In this document: positions 25,939 through 32,904 of the stretch, piece by piece | Position numbering within the stretch: the stretch's first letter is position 1 | Layout of the letters: each line of letters opens with the position of its first letter | The notes under the pieces: generated by a model | What the model saw: only the letters and a program-made list of their open reading frames with translations | Databases searched by the model: none | Told to the model about the DNA's origin: nothing | NCBI GenBank assembly: GCA_964369845.1 | Contig: CAYJFJ010000010.1 | Coordinates: 1-40,800 of the forward strand | Length of the DNA stretch: 40,800 bases | Reading direction: 5' to 3' | Source of the DNA: CAKOSP01 sp964369845 | GTDB taxonomy: Bacteria > Bacillota_I > Bacilli_A > RF39 > UBA660 | Made by a program: the position numbers and the translations under genes

Positions 25939-26223
25939 ATGAAAACTAGTAAGAAAGAAAAGAAGAGATTAATTACATTATCTGCTTTATTAATTTTTTT
26001 AATATGTACTTTAATTATAAGTACTTATAGTGATTGGAGTCAAATAGCTCAAAACAATGCAAACATTGCTTCACTAGAAGTAGAATACGAAGATATGCTT
26101 TTAGCCGAAAAGTCACTAAAAAGTGATGTTACTAAATTAAGTGATCCAGAGTATGTAGCAAGATATGCAAAAGAAAAGTATTTATTTTCATCTGAGGGTG
26201 AATATATTATAAGAATGGACTAG
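25939..26223 (+). CDS. divIC: Septum formation initiator DivIC (FtsB-like)
   Basis: A 94-aa bitopic membrane protein: basic cytoplasmic start (MKTSKKEKKR), one membrane helix (about 12-30), then an extracytoplasmic coiled coil (residues ~40-65) and the family segment LSDPEYVARYAKEKYLFSSEGEYIIRM. DivIC works with FtsL and DivIB to control septal FtsW/PBP synthesis. AAGGGTG precedes ATG 25939. The B. subtilis order yabP-yabQ-divIC is retained. Its TAG stop shares a CTAG palindrome with the clpP stop on the other strand. Confidence 0.9.
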   Translation: MKTSKKEKKRLITLSALLIFLICTLIISTYSDWSQIAQNNANIASLEVEYEDMLLAEKSLKSDVTKLSDPEYVARYAKEKYLFSSEGEYIIRMD

Positions 26224-26804
26224 CGTTCATTTTTTTTAATTATTTTATCTATTAGACCATATTCTAAAGCCTCGTTTGCATCTAGATAGTTATCTCTATC
26301 TGTGTCTTTTTCTATTATTTTAATATCTTTTTTGGTTTTTAATGATAATATTTTATTTAATTTTTCTCGTGTTTTCAATATGTGTTCAGCTGCAATTTTT
26401 ATATCACTAGCTTGTCCTTTTGCTCCTCCTAAAGGTTGGTGTATCATAACTTCTGTGTTTTCTAAAACGCTTCTTTTATTTTCTGAGCCAGACGCCAATA
26501 AAAATGCTCCCATACTTGCACATATTCCAAGTCCGATTGTACACACATCAGATTTTATGAAATTCATTGTGTCATAGATTGCAAAACCTGCAGTAACAGA
26601 ACCTCCTGGACTATTAATGTATAAATATATATCATCATTATTTAGTGAATCTAAATATAATAATTGACTTACTACTAAATTACTAACACTATCTGTTATT
26701 TCGTCATAGATAAAAATTATTCTATCTTTTAATAATCTAGAATACAAATCATAAGAATATTCTCTATTCGAAGTTTTTTCTAGAACTGTTGGTATTATAT
26801 TCAT
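26220..26804 (-). CDS. clpP: ATP-dependent Clp protease proteolytic subunit
   Basis: A 194-aa serine protease with the full triad: Ser97 in GICASMGAF, His122 in MIHQPLGG and Asp171 in TDRDNYL. It also has the INSPGG oxyanion segment. It forms the tetradecameric chamber served by ClpX or ClpC; in competent bacilli ClpCP with MecA degrades ComK. It is the only minus-strand gene here. ATG at 26804 has AAGAAAGG upstream. No CtsR heptads or CIRCE element are seen in the divergent region. Its stop overlaps that of divIC by 4 nt. Confidence 0.97.
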   Translation of the reverse strand: MNIIPTVLEKTSNREYSYDLYSRLLKDRIIFIYDEITDSVSNLVVSQLLYLDSLNNDDIYLYINSPGGSVTAGFAIYDTMNFIKSDVCTIGLGICASMGAFLLASGSENKRSVLENTEVMIHQPLGGAKGQASDIKIAAEHILKTREKLNKILSLKTKKDIKIIEKDTDRDNYLDANEALEYGLIDKIIKKNER

Positions 26805-26901
26805 TTTTTACCTTTCTTACTTCTATAAATATAATAGTTACTTTCTATAAAAAATATTCATAAAGTCGTTAATTTATATGGTTTATTTTTTCTTAATAAA
26901 A

Positions 26902-26910
26902 TGTTATAAT
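26902..26910 (+). promoter_or_regulatory. Extended -10 promoter for the nucleoside kinase-gap operon
   Basis: TGTTATAAT, an extended -10, ends 25 nt before ATG 26936. No clear -35. The first in-frame ATG (26909) lies within this hexamer, which is why the later ATG is preferred. Confidence 0.55.
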
Positions 26911-26935
26911 GTTTAAGAATAAAGGGACTGATATA

Positions 26936-28585
26936 ATGAATACTATAAAATTATCTTTTGATAAAGGCATTACTAAAGAATTCGAAAAGGGAATTACATA
27001 CTATGAAGTATGTGAAAATTTTGGTGTTCAAAATGAAACTTTAGCTGTTAAAACAAATAATTCTGTTAGTTCTTTAATGGAAAAAGCTGTTAAAGATGAG
27101 AATATAGAATTTATAAATATTAAAAGTATCGAGGGTAAAAGTATTTATAAAGCAGGCTTGAAGTTTTTATTTGAAGTTTCATTAAAGAAAAATTTTCCAA
27201 ATGCAGAAATAGTATTTGATCATAGTGTTCCACTAGGTATGCACGCTACTATAGAATGTGATAAATTTTTTACTGAATATGACCTAGCAACTATCAAAAA
27301 TACTATGAATGAATATGTTAATAAAAATTTAAAAATTAAAAAGATGACTATTTTGAAAAAAGAAGCTGTAGAGTTTTATAACAAAAGAAGAGAATTTGAA
27401 AAAGCTGATAATGCTGCTAATATTACTGATAATGTAGTTTCACTTTATGAACTTGATGGATATCATAATTACTTTTATAGTGACATGCCATATTCAACCG
27501 GAATGATTAATAAATATGAATTAGTTTATTTAGGTAAAAATAAAGTTATTTTTATGATGCCTCATGAGAAATCTAATTACGAAATACCAGAATATATACA
27601 TTACTGGGGTATAATAGATACTTTTAATAAAAGTAAAGAGTGGTTACTAAGTCAAGAAATGCCTTATGTAACTAAACTTAATTTAGCTATAGCTAGTAAT
27701 AAAATAAAGGATTTTATGAAAGCAAATGAAATTATTTTTCATATGGATATATTAAATATTGTTAATGAAATAAAAGCTAAAAAAAATGTTAAGTTTGTCA
27801 TGGTTGCTGGACCTTCTTCTAGTGGTAAAACTACTACTACAAAAAGAATTAGTGAATACCTTAAAGCACTTGGGTATAACACTATAAATTTATCAACAGA
27901 TGATTATTTTTTAGATAGAGATCAAACGCCTACTAATAGTAATGGTGAATTTGATTTTGAAAGAATCGATGCTATAGATTTAGAATACTTTAACTCTGAT
28001 TTACAAAAATTATTAAATGGTGAAACTATTACTCTTCCAGAATATAATTTTATTATTGGTAAGAAAGAGCTTAGCAATAAAAATGTCACTTTAACTGAAG
28101 ATACTATAATTTTAATTGAAGGTCTTCATTCGTTAAATGATGAACTTACTAGTAATATTAATCCAAGTTTAAAATATAAAATATATTTAAGTCCATTTAT
28201 ACCACTTAATATAGATAGACATAATTATATTTCTACAATTGATTTAAGATTACTTAGAAGAATTGTAAGAGATAATAGAACTAGAGGGTATAGTATTTCT
28301 AAAACTATACATACTTGGAATACGGTGAGAAATGGTGAAGAGAAGTATATATTTCCATATATTCATCAAGCAGATAAGATTATAAATACTGCTCTTAATT
28401 ATGAAATAGGAGTTTTAAAAGCATATATTGAACCACTATTATTAAGTGTTAATATATCTTCTGTTTATTATGCAGAAGCTCAAAGAATTTTATGTTTTTT
28501 AAAACAATTTTTTGTAATACCAGGAGAGTATGTTGATAAAAATTCGATACTTAGAGAATTTATAGGAGGAGTTAATAATGATTAG
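26936..28585 (+). CDS. Uridine/nucleoside kinase with TGS and ThrRS-SAD-like N-terminus
   Basis: A 549-aa multidomain protein. Residues 1-60 are a TGS domain like that of threonyl-tRNA synthetase. About 60-200 resemble the SAD/editing region, with a HSVPLGMHATIECD segment. The C-terminal half is a uridine-kinase/phosphoribulokinase-like P-loop kinase: Walker A GPSSSGKTT (292-300), STDDYFLDRDQTP, LIEGLHSLND, RRIVRDNRTRG. The family is widespread in Clostridia and Bacilli; it is presumed to phosphorylate a nucleoside, and the role of the tRNA-synthetase-like half is unknown. AAGGG precedes ATG 26936. It overlaps gap by 8 nt. Confidence 0.85.
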   Translation: MNTIKLSFDKGITKEFEKGITYYEVCENFGVQNETLAVKTNNSVSSLMEKAVKDENIEFINIKSIEGKSIYKAGLKFLFEVSLKKNFPNAEIVFDHSVPLGMHATIECDKFFTEYDLATIKNTMNEYVNKNLKIKKMTILKKEAVEFYNKRREFEKADNAANITDNVVSLYELDGYHNYFYSDMPYSTGMINKYELVYLGKNKVIFMMPHEKSNYEIPEYIHYWGIIDTFNKSKEWLLSQEMPYVTKLNLAIASNKIKDFMKANEIIFHMDILNIVNEIKAKKNVKFVMVAGPSSSGKTTTTKRISEYLKALGYNTINLSTDDYFLDRDQTPTNSNGEFDFERIDAIDLEYFNSDLQKLLNGETITLPEYNFIIGKKELSNKNVTLTEDTIILIEGLHSLNDELTSNINPSLKYKIYLSPFIPLNIDRHNYISTIDLRLLRRIVRDNRTRGYSISKTIHTWNTVRNGEEKYIFPYIHQADKIINTALNYEIGVLKAYIEPLLLSVNISSVYYAEAQRILCFLKQFFVIPGEYVDKNSILREFIGGVNND

Positions 28586-29585
28586 AGTAGCAATAAATGG
28601 TTTTGGAAGAATAGGTAGATTAGCATTTAAAGAAATGATTACTAGTCCAGGTTTTGATATAATAGCAATAAATTCTATTGGAACACCTGAGGAGTTTGCT
28701 TATTTGTTAAAGTATGATTCTTCACTAGGAAGTTTTCATGAAGATGATATTTCTTTTGATGAAGAAAATATAACTATTAAAGGTATGAAAAAAATCAAAA
28801 TAATCTCAAAGATGGATCCGTCTGAACTTCCTTGGAAAGATTTAAATATAGATTTAGTTTTAGAGTGTACTGGTGTATTCACTAAAAAAAGTGATTTAGA
28901 AAAACATATTGCTGCGGGAGCTAAAAAGGTTATTTTATCTGCTCCTGGTAAAGATGATATGAAAACAGTTGTATTTAATGTTAACGATAATATATTAAAT
29001 AGTGCTGACAATGTGATTTCTGCAGCTTCTTGTACTACTAACTGTTTAGCACCTGTTTTAAAAGTAATAAATGATAACATAGGGATAACTAAAGGACTTA
29101 TGACTACTGTTCATGCCTATACATCAGATCAAATGATTTTAGATGGTTCTCACAGCAAAGGAATTAATGCTAGAAGAGGAAGAGCAGCAGCTTTAAATAT
29201 AGTTCCTGCTTCAACAGGAGCAGCTAAAGCAATAGGGCTTGTAATACCAGAATTATTAGGAAAAATGGATGGTACTAGTTTAAGAGTACCGGTGCCAGTC
29301 GGTTCGGTAATTGATTTAACTCTTGAACTTAATAGAAATGTAGAAGTAAGTGAAATTAATTCACTATTTGAGTTAAATCAAAATGAAACTCTTAAATTTA
29401 CTATGGATCCGATAGTTTCCGGTGATGTTGTCAAAAAGAAGTATGGTGCTATTGTAGATGGTCAATCAACTTCAATTTTAGAAGTTGATGGTAAGCAGCT
29501 AGTTAAAATATTAGCTTGGTATGATAATGAATCTGGTTATACGTCTCAAATGATTAGAACAGCAAAAAAATTGTGTGAATTATAA
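28578..29585 (+). CDS. gap: Glyceraldehyde-3-phosphate dehydrogenase
   Basis: A 335-aa type I GAPDH. NAD(P)-binding INGFGRIGR at the N-terminus, catalytic Cys152 in SCTTNCLAP and His179 in TVHAY. The residue that normally selects NAD, an Asp after the second beta strand (AIND), is Ser33 here (AINSIG). The Pro of the LDGPH-type segment is Ser191 (LDGSH). Both changes are those associated with NADP use in this family, so coenzyme preference may be relaxed or reversed. AGGAGG precedes ATG 28578, inside the upstream kinase gene. The PGK-TIM fusion follows after 34 nt. Confidence 0.95.
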   Translation: MIRVAINGFGRIGRLAFKEMITSPGFDIIAINSIGTPEEFAYLLKYDSSLGSFHEDDISFDEENITIKGMKKIKIISKMDPSELPWKDLNIDLVLECTGVFTKKSDLEKHIAAGAKKVILSAPGKDDMKTVVFNVNDNILNSADNVISAASCTTNCLAPVLKVINDNIGITKGLMTTVHAYTSDQMILDGSHSKGINARRGRAAALNIVPASTGAAKAIGLVIPELLGKMDGTSLRVPVPVGSVIDLTLELNRNVEVSEINSLFELNQNETLKFTMDPIVSGDVVKKKYGAIVDGQSTSILEVDGKQLVKILAWYDNESGYTSQMIRTAKKLCEL

Positions 29586-29619
29586 AAATAATTTGCATTT
29601 TTATTTTAGAAAGGTTTAT

Positions 29620-31392
29620 ATGAAAAATATATTAGATTTAAATTTAAATAATAAGAAAGTAATTGTTAGATGTGACTTTAATGTACCACTAGATGATGAA
29701 AATAATATAATAGATGATACTAGAATTGTTAAAAGTTTAAAAACTATCAATTACTTGCTTTCAAATAACTGTAAGATTATATTACTAAGTCATTTTGGAA
29801 GGGTAAAAAATGAAGAAGATAAAAAAAAGTATAATTTAAATATTGTTGCTAAAAGATTAAGTGAACATTTAAATAAAAAAGTTACATTTATTAATAGTTG
29901 TTTTGGAGAAAATGTTAAAAATTATATTGATCAAGCAAGTGATGATATAATTATGCTTCAAAATACTAGATATATGGATTTAGATGGTAAACTAGAAAGT
30001 AATAATGATGTAAATTTATCATATTTTTGGTCTTCTTTAGCTGACGTATTTATCAATGATGCTTTTGCATCTTCTCATAGAAAGCATGCATCAGTTGCTG
30101 GCATTTCTAATTTTATTCCTAGTGCTATAGGTTTTTTGATAATGGAAGAAATTTGTGGCTTGAAACCTATCGTTAATCTTGACAAAAGACCTTTTGGTAT
30201 TTTCATGGGTGGAGCTAAAGTAGAAGATAAGTTACCTATAATCAAACAACTAATTAATAAGTGTGATGTATTAATGTTGGGTGGAGGAATCTTAAACTCA
30301 TTTTTAAAAGCAACAGGCTATGATGTAAAAAAATCTTTATGTACTAACGACGAAGTTGTTTTAAATGAATTAAGAGAGTTACTAAGATTATATCCACATA
30401 AAATTTATATGCCTAAAGATTTTATTTGGGGTGATGATAAAATTTTGGATATTAAAATAGATGAATATGAAGATATTATCATGTATTGCAAACTCATTTT
30501 CGTAAATGGAACAGCTGGTTTATATGAAAAGGATGAATATTCTGAAGGTACAAAAAAACTACTTTCTTTTTTACAAAAAAGCGGAAATAAAGTGATTGTA
30601 GGTGGTGGCGATACTATAAGCGCACTGAATAAGTTTGGTTACCAAGATTGTTTTGATTTTGTATCATCAGGTGGAGGAGCTTCGCTTGAGTACATTGCAT
30701 ATGCAAAATTAGATGCTTTGAAAGATTTAAATAATAATAAATTTATAGTTATTAACACTAAAAATAAATTAAATGGCGAAAATTTAGTTCTATTTGAAGG
30801 GTTTTTAAAAGATGTTAAAATCAACAATAAAACTTTAGTTGTTTGTCATAATAGTGATAATATTCCTAATATTAAATCTAAATCTTATATATTAGGTTCT
30901 CAAGAGGTAAGTGATAATAAAAATGTTTTATATACTATTTTAGGTCATGCTGATTCTAGAAATGGTGGAAAAACAATTGATACTGTATCTGAAGAATTAA
31001 AAACTGTTTTATCTAAAAATGTTATACCTATATTATGTATTGGAGAAAAAGAATCTGAAATAAGTAATAAACAAGAAGTATTAAAAGAACAGTTAAGTTC
31101 ATTAAAAATATGTAGTGACAGTAATGTATTAATAGCTTATGAACCTGTTTGGGCCATTGGAAAAAATGCAGTATTAGATATTGACTCTATTAAGGAAATA
31201 TGTGCTTTTATTAAAGAATATATTAATAATACTTACAAAATAAACGTTAAACTTTTATATGGTGGTAGTATTTCAGCTAAAAATATAGATGATATTTTAA
31301 ATATTTCTGAAATAGACGGAGTAATGCTTTCTAAAAATGGAATAGATAAAGAGGCTTTGAGCAGTATAATTAAGACAATTAATAACAATTAA
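29620..31392 (+). CDS. pgk-tpiA: Fused phosphoglycerate kinase-triosephosphate isomerase
   Basis: One uninterrupted 590-aa frame. Residues 1-372 are PGK: VIVRCDFNVPL, LLSHFGR, FINDAFASSHRKHAS, MGGAKVEDKL, LMLGGGILNSFLKA, VIVGGGDTISAL and SSGGGASLE. The usual WNGPMG is VNGTAG. Residues ~374-590 are a shortened TIM: Asn379 and Lys381 (from GNWKMN), His443 (LGHAD), ILCIGE, Glu508 (AYEPVWAIG) and YGGS at 547-550. Between GSQ (428) and His443 about 16 residues are missing compared with standard TIM; this is loop 3, the dimer interface. The late phosphate-binding GG motif is SKN. PGK-TIM fusions are known from Thermotoga. ATG 29620 follows GAAAGG. Confidence 0.9.
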   Translation: MKNILDLNLNNKKVIVRCDFNVPLDDENNIIDDTRIVKSLKTINYLLSNNCKIILLSHFGRVKNEEDKKKYNLNIVAKRLSEHLNKKVTFINSCFGENVKNYIDQASDDIIMLQNTRYMDLDGKLESNNDVNLSYFWSSLADVFINDAFASSHRKHASVAGISNFIPSAIGFLIMEEICGLKPIVNLDKRPFGIFMGGAKVEDKLPIIKQLINKCDVLMLGGGILNSFLKATGYDVKKSLCTNDEVVLNELRELLRLYPHKIYMPKDFIWGDDKILDIKIDEYEDIIMYCKLIFVNGTAGLYEKDEYSEGTKKLLSFLQKSGNKVIVGGGDTISALNKFGYQDCFDFVSSGGGASLEYIAYAKLDALKDLNNNKFIVINTKNKLNGENLVLFEGFLKDVKINNKTLVVCHNSDNIPNIKSKSYILGSQEVSDNKNVLYTILGHADSRNGGKTIDTVSEELKTVLSKNVIPILCIGEKESEISNKQEVLKEQLSSLKICSDSNVLIAYEPVWAIGKNAVLDIDSIKEICAFIKEYINNTYKINVKLLYGGSISAKNIDDILNISEIDGVMLSKNGIDKEALSSIIKTINNN

Positions 31393-31399
31393 TACAAAA

Positions 31400-31408
31400 T
31401 TCGACAGA
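31400..31408 (-). promoter_or_regulatory. Candidate Spo0A box upstream of spo0A
   Basis: TTCGACAGA, one mismatch from TTCGACAAA (complement of the 0A box), about 100 nt before the spo0A ATG. Suggests autoregulation, as in B. subtilis. Confidence 0.45.
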
Positions 31409-31431
31409 TGTTTACATTTCTTTACAATACA

Positions 31432-31459
31432 TGACAAAAGATTTACTAGATTTTTGTCA
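31432..31459. promoter_or_regulatory. Inverted repeat in the spo0A promoter region
   Basis: TGACAAAA (31432-31439) and TTTTGTCA (31452-31459) around 12 nt. No T-tract follows, so an operator is likelier than a terminator. Each arm is a partial 0A-box match (TTTGTCAAC and TTTGTCAT against TTTGTCGAA). TATAAT at 31470-31475 lies 10 nt downstream. Confidence 0.45.
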
Positions 31460-31505
31460 ACTTATATCTTATAATTGATTTATGTGCTGTAAGAAAGGCT
31501 TAAAA

Positions 31506-32264
31506 ATGGAAAATATTAGACTGATTGTTGTAGATAGTGAAGAGGAAGTAACGAACAGTATTAAAAAGTATTTTGGAGTTAGTAACAGTTTTACCGTAGT
31601 TAGTTCATTTAAAGATGGACAAAAAGCGTTTGATTATATTAGTGAGAACAAAGATAAATTTGATGTATTAATTACAGATTTATTAGTGCCAAATATTGAT
31701 GGGCTTGCTCTTATAACAAAACTTAAGAAAATGAATATAGATAAGAAATGTATAGTTTTATCTAGTTATATGAATAACGATGTAGTTAAGAATGTTTGTA
31801 GTTTAGGAGTAGACTTTTTTATGCTAAAACCTTTTAGTTTAGAAAGTTTAGAAGAGAGAATTAGTGATTTATATAAGGTTAGAAATTATGAATCTAATAA
31901 AAATGCTAACCTAGAACTTGAGATAAGTGAACTTTTACATAATTTAGGAGTTCCTTCTCATGTGAGAGGTTATAAATACATTAGAGATGGTGTAATGTAT
32001 ATATTTAACAAAAATTCTTATGTAAATTATATTACTAAAGAAATTTATCCAGAAATTGCAGATAAATATGATACTACTTCTTCTAGAGTTGAAAGAGCTA
32101 TTAGACACGCTATTGAAATTAGCTGGGATAGGGGTGACCTTAACTTAATGGAAGAATTATTTGGTCATTCTATTGATTATGATAGAAGTAAACCTACTAA
32201 TTCTGAATATATTAATACGCTTGCTGACAGATTAAAAATAAAAAATAAAGAAATTTTGATTTAA
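31506..32264 (+). CDS. spo0A: Sporulation master regulator Spo0A
   Basis: A 252-aa response regulator. Receiver: acidic pocket Asp10, phospho-acceptor Asp58 (LITDLLVP), Ser86 and Lys108 (LKPF); the second acidic residue of the pocket is Ser11 rather than Asp. The C-terminal Spo0A DNA-binding domain is unmistakable: LLHNLGVPSHVRGYKYIR, TSSRVERAIRHAIEISW and KPTNSEYI. Spo0A~P switches cells into sporulation. ATG 31506 follows AAGAAAGG. In B. subtilis spo0A follows spoIVB; here it sits between glycolytic genes, with a candidate 0A box upstream and a terminator right after its stop. Confidence 0.97.
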   Translation: MENIRLIVVDSEEEVTNSIKKYFGVSNSFTVVSSFKDGQKAFDYISENKDKFDVLITDLLVPNIDGLALITKLKKMNIDKKCIVLSSYMNNDVVKNVCSLGVDFFMLKPFSLESLEERISDLYKVRNYESNKNANLELEISELLHNLGVPSHVRGYKYIRDGVMYIFNKNSYVNYITKEIYPEIADKYDTTSSRVERAIRHAIEISWDRGDLNLMEELFGHSIDYDRSKPTNSEYINTLADRLKIKNKEILI

Positions 32265-32291
32265 AAAAGGTCTATTAAATGGACTTTTTTT
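32263..32291 (+). terminator. Terminator of spo0A
   Basis: AAAAAAGGTCTA (32263-32274), loop TTAAA, TGGACTTTTTTT (32280-32291). A 12-bp stem with two G-U pairs; the T-tract forms the 3' base of the stem. Confidence 0.75.
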
Positions 32292-32318
32292 GTGTTAATA
32301 TTAATTAAGGAGTGTTTT

Positions 32319-32831
32319 ATGAAAGATGAAATTAATTTAGCTAAAGCTTCTTTAATGATGACTATTAGAAATTTTTTATGGGGAATGTTATTTGGCGTTC
32401 CTGTAGCTTTGTTTATGACTATTCTATTTTACGTTGTTGAAAATTATTATATTGAAAGCTTTGTAAGTGTTTGTTTGAGTGTTGTTGCATCATATTTTGC
32501 ATGGAAATTTGCTATTAAGGGATATATGCAAGACTTTTATATAAAAACAAAAATGGTTACAAGTGTTACTAAAGTTTTATCTATAATTATAATATGTTTT
32601 TCTTTGTTATCTTTAGTATTAATAGTTTTGGGTTATAAAGAGGCTGCTAAATTACAAATAAAAGCTGGCTACGATATTACTGAATACTCGTATTTGATTG
32701 TATCTATTATTGCTTTAATAGTTAGCAGTGCTTTTGAAATATTAATTGTTAATAATCCTATGAAAAAACTGTTACTAACTTTTAGTAATGATTTGGATAT
32801 TGATACTGATGAAGACGAAGATGAAAATTAA
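32319..32831 (+). CDS. Unknown membrane protein with acidic C-terminus
   Basis: A 170-aa protein I do not recognise. Four hydrophobic segments are visible (about 18-42, 45-63, 82-104, 120-142). A short cytoplasmic-like start comes first, and a final stretch of Asp and Glu ends the protein (DLDIDTDEDEDEN). No signal peptide and no catalytic motif. AAGGAG precedes ATG 32319. It follows spo0A after its terminator and precedes gpmI, which has its own promoter. Topology suggests an integral membrane protein with the acidic tail in the cytoplasm; function unknown. Confidence 0.7.
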   Translation: MKDEINLAKASLMMTIRNFLWGMLFGVPVALFMTILFYVVENYYIESFVSVCLSVVASYFAWKFAIKGYMQDFYIKTKMVTSVTKVLSIIIICFSLLSLVLIVLGYKEAAKLQIKAGYDITEYSYLIVSIIALIVSSAFEILIVNNPMKKLLLTFSNDLDIDTDEDEDEN

Positions 32832-32857
32832 ATGTAATTTGCTATAGAATATTAACA

Positions 32858-32886
32858 TTGTTAAATAAAATGAAGAATGATAAAAT
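32858..32886 (+). promoter_or_regulatory. SigA promoter of gpmI
   Basis: TTGTTA (32858-32863), 17 bp, TAAAAT (32881-32886) with TG one base upstream. Confidence 0.65.
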
Positions 32887-32904
32887 TTAAGAGAGAGGAC
32901 TTTT

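Noticed and set aside
30388..30396. ATATCCACA, one base from a DnaA box, in pgk-tpiA
   Set aside because: A single isolated near-match within coding sequence and far from the origin region; expected by chance.
31432..31459. Reading the TGACAAAA/TTTTGTCA repeat as the pgk-tpiA terminator
   Set aside because: There is no U-tract after the stem (ACTTATATC follows); an operator role fits better, although termination is not excluded.
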